Origin: Streptomyces sp. SolWspMP-5a-2
Lineage (GTDB): Bacteria; Actinomycetota; Actinomycetes; Streptomycetales; Streptomycetaceae
Reading direction: 5' to 3'
Assembly (NCBI RefSeq): GCF_900091845.1
Contig: NZ_FMCI01000029.1
Span: 1-49,248 of the forward strand
Length of the DNA stretch: 49,248 nt
Under the pieces are notes generated by a model. That model ran no database searches. It saw only the letters and a program-made list of their open reading frames with translations, and was not told the DNA's origin. This document shows positions 16,488 through 25,210 of this stretch, one piece after another. Position numbers and translations under genes: made by a program. Position 1 is the first letter of the stretch, and each line of letters starts with the position of its first letter.

Positions 16488-18128
16488 GTGGCGTGGCGGG
16501 ATCGGATGCGGATGCGATACCACCAGGCACTCGCCCGTGCTCTGCACCAGGCCGACGTGGACACGGTCTTCGGCGTTCTCGGCGATGCGAACCTCTTCGC
16601 GATGGACAGCTACGTCCGTGAACAGGGCGGACGCTTCCTCTCCTTCTCGCACGAGGGCGGCGCCGTGCTCGCCGCGGCCGGCTACACCGCCACGTCCGGA
16701 AAGCTCGGCGTCGCGACGGTCACCCACGGCCCGGCGCTCACCAACACCGTCACGGCCCTGGTCGACGCCTCCCGCAGCCGCACCCCTCTCCTGCTGATCG
16801 CGGGCGACACGGCGGCCGCCGACCGGGACAACCTGCAGAACATCGACCAGGCGTCGATCGTCCTGCCGACCGGCGCGCTGTTCGAGACGGTCCGCTCGGC
16901 CGACACCGTCGCGGCGGACGTGTACGGCGCGATCAGCCGTGCCCGGTCCGCGCGCCTGCCGGTCGTGCTCAACGTGCCGGTGGACCTGCAATGGGCCGAG
17001 GCCCCTGACACCGTCCCGCCCTTCATACCGACCCCGGTCCGCTCGGCGGCCGCGCCGGACCTGGCCGAGCTGGACGAGGCGCTGGGTCTTCTCGCCAGCG
17101 CCCGGCGGCCGATCGTCCTGGCCGGCCGGGGAGCCGCCGGAGCCAGGGACGCCCTGGACGAGCTAGCCGCGGTACTCGGCGCGCCGGTCGCCACCAGCCT
17201 GCGCGGAAAGGGACTGTTCGCCGGGCACCCGTACGACCTCGGCGTCTACGGCACCCTCGCGCACGACATCGCCGGTGAGACGATCGCGCGCGCCGACTGC
17301 GTGCTGGCCGTCGGTGTCGCGCTGAACGCGTGGACGACATCGAAGGGCGAGCTCACCGCGGGAAGACGCGTCGTCCACATCGACAACGATCCGACCGCGC
17401 TCACCCGTGCGATCGGCGCGACCGTGTCGGTACTGGGTGACGCGGAGGCCACCACGCGCGCGCTGACCCGCTCCTTGATCGAGGCCGAGACGGAGCCCAC
17501 CGGGTTCGCGTCCCGCGAACTGGCCGCCGCGCTGGGGGAGTACCGCGACCGTGGTGCCCGGCCCGCGCCGACCGAGGGCATCGATGTCGAGTTGGCCCTC
17601 GCGCAGATCGACGCCGCCGTTCCCGCGGACCGGACCCTCGTGATCGACGACGGGCGGTTCATCATCACCGCTTACCGTGAGCTGACGGTTCAGCACCCGT
17701 CCGCCTATGTGCACACCTGCAGCTTCGCGTCCATCGGGCTCGCCGTCGCCAGCGCGGCCGGCGCCCACACGGGCCGCCCGGACAGGCCGGTACTGGTCGT
17801 CTGCGGGGACGGCGGGTTCATGAGCGCCGGGCTCACCGAGTTCTCCACGCTCGTCCGGCACGGCATCGACGCGGTCGTGGTCGTCATGAACGACTCCGCC
17901 TACGGCGCCGAGCACATGCAGTTCCGGGCCCGTGGCATGGACCCCGCGATCTCGACCTTCGACTGGCCGGACCTCGCACCGGTGGCCGAGGCCCTGGGCG
18001 GCATCGGCCACACCGTCACGGACCACGCCGGGCTGGCCGCCGCGCTGGCGTCGCTGCCGGGCCGTGACCGGCCGGTCCTGATCGACGTGAAGATCGACCC
18101 GGACCGCGTTCCGACCCCGGGCTACTGA
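16488..18128 (+). CDS. Thiamine pyrophosphate-dependent enzyme (acetolactate synthase-like / 2-oxoacid decarboxylase or lyase)
   Basis: The 546-residue protein has the three TPP-enzyme domains. The cofactor-activating glutamate is E56 in SHEGGAV. The central domain holds IVLAGRGAAGARDALDELA. The Mg/TPP motif is GDGGFMSAG (440-448) running to N469 in VVVMNDSAYG. Reactions of this family include 2-oxoacid decarboxylation, carboligation and 2-hydroxyacyl-CoA lysis; the sequence alone does not choose. GTG 16488 is the longest start; ATG 16506 or 16512 are plausible. It overlaps the FAD dehydrogenase start by one base, suggesting 2-hydroxyacid to 2-oxoacid to aldehyde. Confidence 0.88.
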   Translation: MAWRDRMRMRYHQALARALHQADVDTVFGVLGDANLFAMDSYVREQGGRFLSFSHEGGAVLAAAGYTATSGKLGVATVTHGPALTNTVTALVDASRSRTPLLLIAGDTAAADRDNLQNIDQASIVLPTGALFETVRSADTVAADVYGAISRARSARLPVVLNVPVDLQWAEAPDTVPPFIPTPVRSAAAPDLAELDEALGLLASARRPIVLAGRGAAGARDALDELAAVLGAPVATSLRGKGLFAGHPYDLGVYGTLAHDIAGETIARADCVLAVGVALNAWTTSKGELTAGRRVVHIDNDPTALTRAIGATVSVLGDAEATTRALTRSLIEAETEPTGFASRELAAALGEYRDRGARPAPTEGIDVELALAQIDAAVPADRTLVIDDGRFIITAYRELTVQHPSAYVHTCSFASIGLAVASAAGAHTGRPDRPVLVVCGDGGFMSAGLTEFSTLVRHGIDAVVVVMNDSAYGAEHMQFRARGMDPAISTFDWPDLAPVAEALGGIGHTVTDHAGLAAALASLPGRDRPVLIDVKIDPDRVPTPGY

Positions 18129-19483
18129 TGAGTGCCCGGGTGCGTGAACTCGCCGAACTCCTCCTCGACGGACGGCTGCTCACCGCGCCGGAGTCCATCG
18201 AGGCGTACCGCCGCGACTTCGTCCCTGACCCGTCGGCGGGAATGCCGTGCGCCGTCGCCCTCTGCGCCAGTGCCGCCGATGTCCAGGCCTCCCTGCGCTG
18301 GGCGACGCGCCACCGCGTCCCCGTCGTCACCCGCGGTGCCGGCACCGGCCTGTCCGGCGGTGCCACGGCCGTCGACGGCTGCCTGGTCGTCTCGACCGCC
18401 GGTATGACCGACATCCGGGTCGACCCGGACGCACGGGTGGCCACCTGCGGCGCCGGAGCGCTCAACGCCTCGGTGAAGGCCGCCGCCGCCCGGCACGGGC
18501 TGTTCTACCCACCCGACCCCGGGTCGTTCGAGATCTCCACCATCGGCGGCAACATCGCCACGAACGCGGGCGGACTGTGCTGCGTGAAGTACGGCGTCAC
18601 CGCCGCCTACGTCCTGGGCATCGAGGTCGTCCTCGCCGACGGCACCCTTCTGGAACTCGGCGGCCGGACGGTCAAGAACGTCGCCGGGCTGCCACTGCTG
18701 CCGCTGTTCGTCGGGAGCGAGGGCACCCTCGGTGTCATCACCCGCGCCCACCTGCGACTCCTGCCCGCGCCGCCGCCCGCCTCCACCGTGGTCGCGGTGT
18801 TCCCCACCATGAGCCGGGCCGGCGAAGCGGTCGTCGCCATCGGCCGCACGGTGGTCACCTCGATGCTCGAACTGCTCGACAACCGCACGATCAACAACGT
18901 GGAGGACATGCGCCCGAGCGGCCTCGATCGCGACGCGGCGGCGCTGCTCCTCGCCCAGACCGACGCGGCGGGATCGGGCCGCCTGGAGGACGCCGCGACC
19001 ATCGGCCGCCTGTGCCGGGACAGCGGTGCCACCGAGCTGTACTCCACCGACGACCTGGCCGAGGGCGACCTCTTCGTCGACATCAGGCGCTCCACGGGAC
19101 CAGCGGTGGAGAGGCGCGGGTCACTCCTGCCGGAGGACGTCGGGGTGCCCGTGGACCGCTTGCCGCAACTGCTCGCCCGCATCGAGGAGATCGCGGCCGA
19201 ACTCGGCGTCGAGATCCCGGTCGTCGCCCATGCCGGGGACGGCAACGCCCACCCCACGATCGTCTACGACTCCGACTCCGAGGACCGGGCGCGCGTCGCG
19301 TTCGACCGCATCCTGAGGACCGCGGTCGACCTGGGCGGCACGATCACCGGTGAGCACGGGGTCGGGCGGGCCAAACGACCCGCGCTGGAATCCCAGATCG
19401 GCTCCGGGGCCTTGCGGATCTCGCGCCTCATCAAGGCCGCACTGGACCCGGAGGGGATCCTGAACCCCGGGGTGTTGTTGTGA
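18128..19483 (+). CDS. FAD-binding 2-hydroxyacid dehydrogenase/oxidase (GlcD-like)
   Basis: The 451-residue protein has an FAD_binding_4 domain (VVTRGAGTGLSGGATAVDG near 70, then DPGSFEISTIGGNIATNAGG near 130) and a FAD-oxidase C-terminal domain. VVAHAGDGNAHPTIVYD and GTITGEHGVGRAKR carry the histidines and basic residues of glycolate/D-lactate dehydrogenases. It should oxidise a D-2-hydroxyacid to the 2-oxoacid, feeding electrons to quinone or another acceptor. ATG 18128 overlaps the TPP-enzyme TGA, so translation is coupled. Confidence 0.92.
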   Translation: MSARVRELAELLLDGRLLTAPESIEAYRRDFVPDPSAGMPCAVALCASAADVQASLRWATRHRVPVVTRGAGTGLSGGATAVDGCLVVSTAGMTDIRVDPDARVATCGAGALNASVKAAAARHGLFYPPDPGSFEISTIGGNIATNAGGLCCVKYGVTAAYVLGIEVVLADGTLLELGGRTVKNVAGLPLLPLFVGSEGTLGVITRAHLRLLPAPPPASTVVAVFPTMSRAGEAVVAIGRTVVTSMLELLDNRTINNVEDMRPSGLDRDAAALLLAQTDAAGSGRLEDAATIGRLCRDSGATELYSTDDLAEGDLFVDIRRSTGPAVERRGSLLPEDVGVPVDRLPQLLARIEEIAAELGVEIPVVAHAGDGNAHPTIVYDSDSEDRARVAFDRILRTAVDLGGTITGEHGVGRAKRPALESQIGSGALRISRLIKAALDPEGILNPGVLL

Positions 19484-19570
19484 CGGCGCTGGTGGCGGAC
19501 GCGGGCTGCGGACCTGGACACGCCACCGGACCGTGCACGACAAGCCGGGCGTCGGCCCATGCCCGGATGA

Positions 19571-20557
19571 TCAGCGCAGGTCGAGTACGGCCTTGCCGAT
19601 GAGGCCGCTCTCGACGGCTTCGTGCGCGTCCGCCACGTCGTCGAGGCCGAAGGAGCGCACCGGCAGGGGCGTGAGCGTGCCCTCGCGCAGGGCCGCGGTG
19701 ATTGCGGTGGCGGCGCGCAGCAGCGCGTCCCGTGGCGCGGTGAGGAAGAGCGCGAAGCGCAGTGCGAGGTTGGACCACATGAGCGGGAAGACGGGCAGGG
19801 TCGGGTCTTCGGGCTGGGCTGCGTAGGTCACCACGGTGGCTCCCGGGCCGGCGACGGCCAGGTCGAGGCCGAGGTTGTCGGTCAGGGCGACTTCGATGAT
19901 CCGGTCGACAGGCCCGGCCGCGTGGAGGATCTGCTGTGCTGCGTCGGCGTCGCGGTAGTTCACGACGAGGTCCGCACCTGCGGCTCTGGCCAGCGCGGCC
20001 TTTTCCGGGCCGCTGACCGTCGTGACGATCCGTGCGCCGGCGATCCGGCCGAGTTCGATCGCGTAGTGCCCGACGGCGCCCGCACCGGCCGCGACGAGGA
20101 CGGTGCGGTCGCGGGGCGAGCCGTCGGCGTGCAGGCACCAGTGCGCGGTCATCGCCGGGATGCCGAGACAGGCGCCGAGTTCGTCGGAGATGCCGTCGGG
20201 CAGCGCGACCGCCTGTTCGGACGGTATGACGGTCCACTGGGCCGCGGTCCCCCACGGGTGGCCTGCGCCCGCCATCCAGAGCCAGACGCGTTCGCCGATC
20301 CGGCTCGGGTCGACGCCCGCGCCGACCGCGTCGATCGTGCCGGTGCCGTCCTGGTGCGGGATGCGGCCGGTGCGCTCACCGACAGGCTGGAAGTCCTGCG
20401 GGGTGGAGTTCAGCCGCAGGAACATGTCGCCGGGGTTGATGGCGGAGAGTGCGACACGCACGCGGACCTGGCCGGGGGCGGGCTCGGGGCGTTCGACGTC
20501 CACCACCCGCAGCACGCTCCTGGCGGGACCTGCTGTGTCGTGGAAGGCTGCCCTCAT
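19571..20557 (-). CDS. NADPH:quinone oxidoreductase-like MDR enzyme
   Basis: Start ATG 20557 follows GAGGAGAG; the longer frame is poorly supported. The 328-residue protein belongs to the zeta-crystallin/QOR branch: LSAINPGDMFLRLN at the N-terminus, PHQDGTGTIDAVG, then AGAGAVGHYAIELG as the NADPH motif and GADLVVNYRDADA. Zinc ligands are lacking. It likely reduces quinones or enones with NADPH. It lies in the same direction as the crotonase at 20799-21635, 241 bases away, and may share HxlR control. Confidence 0.9.
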   Translation of the reverse strand: MRAAFHDTAGPARSVLRVVDVERPEPAPGQVRVRVALSAINPGDMFLRLNSTPQDFQPVGERTGRIPHQDGTGTIDAVGAGVDPSRIGERVWLWMAGAGHPWGTAAQWTVIPSEQAVALPDGISDELGACLGIPAMTAHWCLHADGSPRDRTVLVAAGAGAVGHYAIELGRIAGARIVTTVSGPEKAALARAAGADLVVNYRDADAAQQILHAAGPVDRIIEVALTDNLGLDLAVAGPGATVVTYAAQPEDPTLPVFPLMWSNLALRFALFLTAPRDALLRAATAITAALREGTLTPLPVRSFGLDDVADAHEAVESGLIGKAVLDLR

Positions 20558-20798
20558 CGCTTGATCTCTCCTCTTCGTCATGGCACGGGCCACGGCACCG
20601 GCCGGGGACACGTATGTCGCCACGGTGGGCCCTTCCCCACATCGCGGTGTGATTCCTCGGCGGCGGGCCCCCGTGCCGGGCCGCGCCGCGGCCGACAGCG
20701 GGCGGCACCGCTCGCGACGGGCCGTCGAGACGCGCCCGCGTCATGCCGCCCGGTGGCATCGGCCACGGTCAGATCCGGTCCGCGGCCCCGTCGCCGGT

Positions 20799-21635
20799 CT
20801 ACAGGCCGGAGGCGACATCTCGCATGAGCGATTCCAGATCGCGCTCACCTTCAGGGGTCTGCGCACCGTGCTCCAGGGCCCCTGCCATGAGGCGCGCCGG
20901 CAGGTCCCCGCTCACCAGCTCCGCCCACGCGTCGTTCTCCGCGCGCAGGCCGTCGGCCAGGTCGGACGGAGGCACCAGCCGCTTCGCGGCGGCGATGAGC
21001 TCCGGAGACAGCGCGGCGATCTTTCCGGCCACTTCGTCGACGAACGCGTGCAACTCGGACGCGGGTACCGCACGGTTGATCCACCCGTAGGCGGCCGCCG
21101 TGTCCGCATCCACCAGATCACCGGTGAGCAGCAGTTCCAGCGCCCGGTTGCGCCCGACCCGCTCGCGCAGGTACTGCGTGCCTCCGCCGCCGGGCACGAT
21201 GCCCATCAGGACCTCGCTCTGGCCGATGCCCGCGGTCTCCCGTGCGGCGAAGGTCATGTCGGCGGCCGCGACCAGCTCGGCGCCGCCCGCTCGCGCCTTG
21301 CCCGCCAGTTCGACGATCGTCACCTGCGGCTGGTGGCGCAGCAGCTCGCCGACTCCCTGGAAGAGATTGGCGTCCGGGTTGCGGTCTGCGATCTCCTGCA
21401 GTCCCGCCAGCTCGTCGAGGATGTGGATGTCGACGTGGGCGACGAAGAACTCGGGGTCGGCACTGCGGAACACGATCACGCGGACCGAGCGGTCGTCCCG
21501 CAGCTTCCCGAGGACGTCGTGCAGTTCACGGATCAGCGTCCCGCTGAGCACGTTCACCGGCGGGTTGTCCAGGGTGATCCGCGCGACTCCGGCATCGATG
21601 GCGACGTCGAGGGTCGTGTAGGAGTCCAGATTCAT
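20799..21635 (-). CDS. Enoyl-CoA hydratase/isomerase family protein
   Basis: Start ATG 21635 has GGAACGG upstream; the frame to 21734 crosses the operator. The 278-residue protein has LDNPPVNVLSG, GKARAGGAELVAAADM (oxyanion hole) and GQSEVLMGIVPGGGGTQYL, keeping a catalytic-type glutamate in QSEV. It should hydrate or isomerise an enoyl-CoA. The acyl-binding segment PEFFVAHVDIHIL resembles a frequent actinobacterial subgroup. It is divergent from the HxlR regulator across a palindrome at 21661-21687, so HxlR control is likely. Confidence 0.9.
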   Translation of the reverse strand: MNLDSYTTLDVAIDAGVARITLDNPPVNVLSGTLIRELHDVLGKLRDDRSVRVIVFRSADPEFFVAHVDIHILDELAGLQEIADRNPDANLFQGVGELLRHQPQVTIVELAGKARAGGAELVAAADMTFAARETAGIGQSEVLMGIVPGGGGTQYLRERVGRNRALELLLTGDLVDADTAAAYGWINRAVPASELHAFVDEVAGKIAALSPELIAAAKRLVPPSDLADGLRAENDAWAELVSGDLPARLMAGALEHGAQTPEGERDLESLMRDVASGL

Positions 21636-21660
21636 GACCGTTCCAAGGTTTGCGATGAGC

Positions 21661-21687
21661 GGGTAGGTTTGCAACGCATACCTACCC
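21661..21687. promoter_or_regulatory. HxlR operator: 27-bp near-perfect palindrome
   Basis: GGGTAGGT (21661-21668) and ACCTACCC (21680-21687) are perfect inverted arms, and the inner TGC/GCA also pair around AAC. It lies 26 bases upstream of the crotonase start and 53 upstream of the HxlR start, fitting a dimeric winged-helix regulator. Confidence 0.7.
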
Positions 21688-21739
21688 TGGGCTCCACGCC
21701 GAGGACGGTCAATAACGCACTTTCCGACAACCAAGGATC

Positions 21740-22135
21740 ATGGTGGATACCAGCCCCGCACCTCTCCCGCCCCGCCCGATGCCGCGCTTCAGCGCAGAGT
21801 GCCCCAGCAGGCCCATCCTTGATCAGGTCGCCGACAAGTGGTCCATGATGGTCCTGGCGGTCCTGGAGCGGCCGACGAGGTTCAACGAGATCAAGCGGCA
21901 ACTGGAGGGCGTCACACAGCGGGTGCTGACCCAGACGCTGCGCAGACTCGAACGCAACGGCCTGATCCAGCGCCGGGTGCTGGAGACCTCCCCGCTCGGA
22001 GTGGAGTACTCCCTCACCCACCTCGGGCAGTCCTTCCGGGAGCCCTTCACCCGCCTGTACGACTGGACGGTCGAGCACAGCGACCAGGTCCTGGCGGCGC
22101 AGCTCGCCTACGACGCGCGGTCGACGAGGCAGTGA
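21740..22135 (+). CDS. HxlR-family winged-helix regulator
   Basis: The 131-residue protein is a typical HxlR repressor: a cysteine in the N-terminal arm (AECPSRPILDQVADKWSMMV, C21), then RPTRFNEIKRQLEGVTQRVL and LRRLERNGLIQRRV as the recognition and wing regions. C21 could sense oxidants, quinones or aldehydes, as in HypR/QorR-type members. QorR relatives control quinone oxidoreductases, which agrees with the QOR gene nearby. Confidence 0.92.
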   Translation: MVDTSPAPLPPRPMPRFSAECPSRPILDQVADKWSMMVLAVLERPTRFNEIKRQLEGVTQRVLTQTLRRLERNGLIQRRVLETSPLGVEYSLTHLGQSFREPFTRLYDWTVEHSDQVLAAQLAYDARSTRQ

Positions 22136-22137
22136 AC

Positions 22138-22177
22138 CTGTTCCCCGTCCGCTCCGGGCCGGCGAGACGGAGAACAG
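22138..22177. terminator. Hairpin between convergent HxlR and small acidic protein genes
   Basis: CTGTTCCCCGTC (22138-22149) pairs with GACGGAGAACAG (22166-22177) with one mismatch, just after the HxlR stop and before the end of the facing gene. Confidence 0.6.
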
Positions 22178-22189
22178 TTCGGTCCCGGT

Positions 22190-22447
22190 TCAGCTGTCGT
22201 CCTCGTCATCGGTCTCGAAGGTGAAGTAGAGGCTCAGGCAGTAAGGCTGTGCCTCCCCGTGCAGGTGGTCCCACGACAGGTCAGCGACACGGACCGGATG
22301 GGCCGCGATCCATTCCTGCGCCCTGACGAACGGCGTGCTGTTGTCCGTGCCGAGGAACAGCTTGCGGGCGATGGGGTGCACGCAGGTGTCCTCGTCTGCA
22401 TCGTCGAATCCCCGCGGGACATCGAGAGCGTAGGACGGGTCGATCAT
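22190..22447 (-). CDS. Small acidic hypothetical protein
   Basis: Start ATG 22447 has AAGGGAC upstream. The 85-residue protein is acidic, with a tail ETDDEDDS, and contains HPIARKLFLGTDNSTPF and DHLHGEAQPYCLSLYF. It has no signal peptide or membrane segment. I do not recognise a family. The longer open frame to 23593 overlaps the UDP-glucose dehydrogenase gene antisense and is discounted. It lies 275 bases downstream of that gene, in the same direction, and could be separately transcribed. Confidence 0.6.
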   Translation of the reverse strand: MIDPSYALDVPRGFDDADEDTCVHPIARKLFLGTDNSTPFVRAQEWIAAHPVRVADLSWDHLHGEAQPYCLSLYFTFETDDEDDS

Positions 22448-22722
22448 GTGTTGGACTGTCCCTTCAGCCGGAGCGTCGCCGTCCGAGGGCGGTGAGGCCG
22501 TGCCCCCTCGTGCCGGAAGACGCGTGCGGGACCCGAAGAGGTTGCTCCCCACGTCGCGGCTTCCCTCCCGGGCGGCACGCGTCTCGATCGAGTCCGGCGA
22601 ACGACTCGGGCGGCGCGGGCGGGTCGTCGAGCGCACCACGCCCTGGCCGACCGGACGCCGTCGCCCCGACCACCCCCACGAACGGCTCCCGCCAACCGCC
22701 GGTACCGGTCCGCGGGTATCGC

Positions 22723-24150
22723 TCAGGGGCGGCCCAGCGCCCTGCAGGTCCAGCCCGCTTCGCGCCACGCCGTCGCGTCCAACGCGTCCCGCGCGTCGAC
22801 CATCCGACGGTGTGTCACCACCGAGCCCATGAGGTGCGGGTCGATCTCCTGGAACTGCGGCCACTCCGTCAGCAGCGCCACCACGTCGGCGCCGGTCGCC
22901 GCCGAGATCGCGTCCGTCGCGTAGCGCAACTCCGGATGCGCGCGCCGGGCGTTGTCCGTCGCTTCCGGGTCGACGACGGTGACGTGGGCGCCCGACCGGT
23001 GCAGGGCGCGGGCCACGTCCAGGGCGGGGGCGTCCCTGATGTCGTCCGAGTGGGGTTTGAACGCGGCGCCCAGGGCCGCGACCCGGACGCCGGTGAGATC
23101 GCCTCCGGCCAGCTCCCGGATCAGATCGACCGTGCGGGAACGGCGGCGCTTGTTGATGGCGTCCACCTCGCGCAGGAACGTCACCGCCCTGCCCACCCCC
23201 AGTTCCTCGGCGCGGTGCACGAAGGCGCGGATGTCCTTGGGCAGGCAGCCGCCTCCGAAGCCCAGGCCCGGCTTGAGGAAACGGCCGCCGATACGGTCGT
23301 CGTAGGCCAGCGCGCTCGCCAGGCTGTGCACGTCCCCACCGGTGGCCTCGCAGATCTCGGCCATCGCGTTGATGTACGAGATCTTCGTCGCGAGGAAGGA
23401 GTTGGCCGCCACCTTGACCAGTTCGGCCGTCGTCAGGTCGGTGACCACTACCGGGGTGCCCGACGCGATCACCGGGGCGAACGCCGCCCGCAGCCGCTCC
23501 TCCGCGCGCGCCGATGCCACGCCGAACACCAGCCGGTCGGGGCGGATCGTGTCGTCCACCGCGTAGCCCTCGCGCAGGAACTCCGGGTTCCACGCCAGCT
23601 CCACCTGGTCGCCGGCCGGCGCCAGGCTCCGGACGAGTTCCGTCAGCCGTGTCGCCGTGCCCACCGGCACCGTCGACTTGCCCACCACCAGCGCCGGACG
23701 GCGCAGATGCGGTGCCAGGGCCGAGACCGCGCTGTCGACGTACCGCAGGTCCGCCGCGTCGGAGCCCTGCCGTTGGGGAGTGCCCACGCAGATGAAGTGG
23801 ATGTCCCCGAACTCCGCCGCCTCCTCGAAGCTCGTCGTGAAGCGGAGCCTGCCGGAGTCCGTCGCCTTCGCCAGCAGGGGCGGCAGCCCCGGCTCGAAGA
23901 ACGGCACCTCGCCCTCGCCGAGTCGCCTGATCTTCGTCTCGTCCACGTCCACGCCCAGCACCTCGAAGCCGAGCACCGCCATGCAGATCGCGTGCGTGGC
24001 CCCCAGGTACCCGGTGCCGATCACGGTGATGCGCGGGGAGACCGGGGGTGACACGCCGTCGTCCCGCTCTTCCGCCGAGTCCGTCGGCGATTGTGCCGAC
24101 GCCGTCCCGTGCCGCTGACGCTGCTGCTCCTGTGCCGCCACTGCGGTCAT
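22723..24150 (-). CDS. ugd: UDP-glucose 6-dehydrogenase-like UDP-sugar dehydrogenase
   Basis: With ATG 24150 (GGAGG five bases upstream) it has 475 residues. After a 35-residue polar extension it shows ITVIGTGYLGATHA (NAD motif), VPFFEPGLPPLL, CVGTPQ, KSTVPVGT and AWNPEFLREG. The catalytic cysteine is in GFGGGCLPKD, and AFKPHSDDIRDAPAL closes the UDP-binding domain. It oxidises UDP-glucose, or a related UDP-sugar, to the uronic acid with two NAD. As the last gene of the glyco-operon it supplies a nucleotide uronate, a precursor for pentose or uronate sugars. Confidence 0.93.
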   Translation of the reverse strand: MTAVAAQEQQRQRHGTASAQSPTDSAEERDDGVSPPVSPRITVIGTGYLGATHAICMAVLGFEVLGVDVDETKIRRLGEGEVPFFEPGLPPLLAKATDSGRLRFTTSFEEAAEFGDIHFICVGTPQRQGSDAADLRYVDSAVSALAPHLRRPALVVGKSTVPVGTATRLTELVRSLAPAGDQVELAWNPEFLREGYAVDDTIRPDRLVFGVASARAEERLRAAFAPVIASGTPVVVTDLTTAELVKVAANSFLATKISYINAMAEICEATGGDVHSLASALAYDDRIGGRFLKPGLGFGGGCLPKDIRAFVHRAEELGVGRAVTFLREVDAINKRRRSRTVDLIRELAGGDLTGVRVAALGAAFKPHSDDIRDAPALDVARALHRSGAHVTVVDPEATDNARRAHPELRYATDAISAATGADVVALLTEWPQFQEIDPHLMGSVVTHRRMVDARDALDATAWREAGWTCRALGRP

Positions 24151-24175
24151 GAACACCTCCAGTTGATCGTGTCGC

Positions 24176-24236
24176 GAGAGAAAGGAACAGAACAGGAAGG
24201 AGAGGGGAGGGAAGGGGGGAGCAGAGAGGGCGTCAG
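24176..24236. repeat. Purine-rich tract in the flippase-dehydrogenase gap
   Basis: About 60 bases on the plus strand are almost only A and G (three C), in the 82-base gap between the flippase-like stop and the ugd start. On the transcript it is pyrimidine-rich. Function unknown. Confidence 0.4.
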
Positions 24237-25210
24237 CTCGTCGGTACGGGGCTTGTCGGCTTCTCCTTGTTCCGGCGGCGTCCTGCGTAGCGGGTCCCTG
24301 TCAGCAGACCCAGCACCGCCAACGTCACGCTCACATGGCCGAACGTCGTGAGCACCCGGCTCAGCAACAGGAGCGTCACCAGGTTCGGGCCGGTCAGCAG
24401 GACCCCCAGCGTCACGCCCAGCACCACCTCACGCACCCCGATGCCCGCCGGGGTGAGCGACAGCGCTCCCGCCACCGCGCTGAGCGTGAAGCCGCCCACC
24501 CCCAACGTCACCGCCGGCCACGCGGGAACCCCCAGGGCGATCGCGATCACCGCCGCGTGCATTCCGTTGCAGCACCACGCCAGAACGCTGAGCGAGATCA
24601 TGCCCATCGACGTCCTGCGGTCCGGCAGTTCGATCTCGTGCTCCCCCTGGCGCAGGACCCGTTGACCCAGGGCAAGGAGCCGTCCCAGCAGGCGGGGTGA
24701 CATCATCACCGCGGCCGCCGACAGCAGCACCGGCAGCATCAGCCACCACATGGGGTCGTCCGCCACCAGGCGCGGGAACGCCAACAGGCCCACGAGACAG
24801 CCGCTCAGCGCCGTCAGGACGACCGCGGCCACCCCGGTCGCCATCAGCCTCACCCTCGGGGCGCCGAACCTCTTCGCCATCGCCGCCTGCGTGACCGCAG
24901 GCCAGATGGCGCCCGGCAGGTAGCGCGTCGCCCCGGACATGAAGAAGATCCACGCGGCGTCGGACAGGGAGAGCCGGACCCCGGCACCGGCGACCAGCCG
25001 CCGCCACGCCAGGAAACTCGGGAACTGCGACAGCACACTGCACCCCGTCGCGATCCCCGTCGCCCGCCAGCCCACCGAACGCACACTGCCGCCCAGACCG
25101 TCCCGCACGTCCCAGATCTGCCAGACCAGGAGCACGAACACCGACGCGTAGGCGATCGCCTTGAGGGGTTTCATGACACGGCTGTTCCTCGTGCGCCGGA
25201 CACCGCTCAT
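24233..25210 (-). CDS. Lysylphosphatidylglycerol synthase-TM/flippase-like integral membrane protein
   Basis: ATG 25210 overlaps the glycosyltransferase stop as ATGA, giving 325 residues. There are about eight hydrophobic segments. SQFPSFLAWRRLVAGAG, WIFFMSGATRYLPGAIWP and LSLTPAGIGVREVVLG are hallmarks of the PF03706 (LPG_synthase_TM) family, related to AglD-type membrane proteins. Such proteins are thought to move or modify lipid-linked groups. Between a GT4 enzyme and ugd it may flip a polyprenyl-linked glycan. It ends in a basic tail. Confidence 0.87.
   Translation of the reverse strand: MSGVRRTRNSRVMKPLKAIAYASVFVLLVWQIWDVRDGLGGSVRSVGWRATGIATGCSVLSQFPSFLAWRRLVAGAGVRLSLSDAAWIFFMSGATRYLPGAIWPAVTQAAMAKRFGAPRVRLMATGVAAVVLTALSGCLVGLLAFPRLVADDPMWWLMLPVLLSAAAVMMSPRLLGRLLALGQRVLRQGEHEIELPDRRTSMGMISLSVLAWCCNGMHAAVIAIALGVPAWPAVTLGVGGFTLSAVAGALSLTPAGIGVREVVLGVTLGVLLTGPNLVTLLLLSRVLTTFGHVSVTLAVLGLLTGTRYAGRRRNKEKPTSPVPTS

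Noticed and set aside
16488..18128. Sulfoacetaldehyde acetyltransferase or oxalyl-CoA decarboxylase assignment for the TPP enzyme
   Set aside because: Both fit the context loosely, but I see no diagnostic residues, so only the family is called.
22190..23593. 467-codon frame joining the small acidic protein to sequence opposite frame of ugd
   Set aside because: The part above 22447 overlaps ugd on the same strand in another frame and has Arg/Gly-rich shadow composition; only the 85-codon end has a ribosome site and natural composition.
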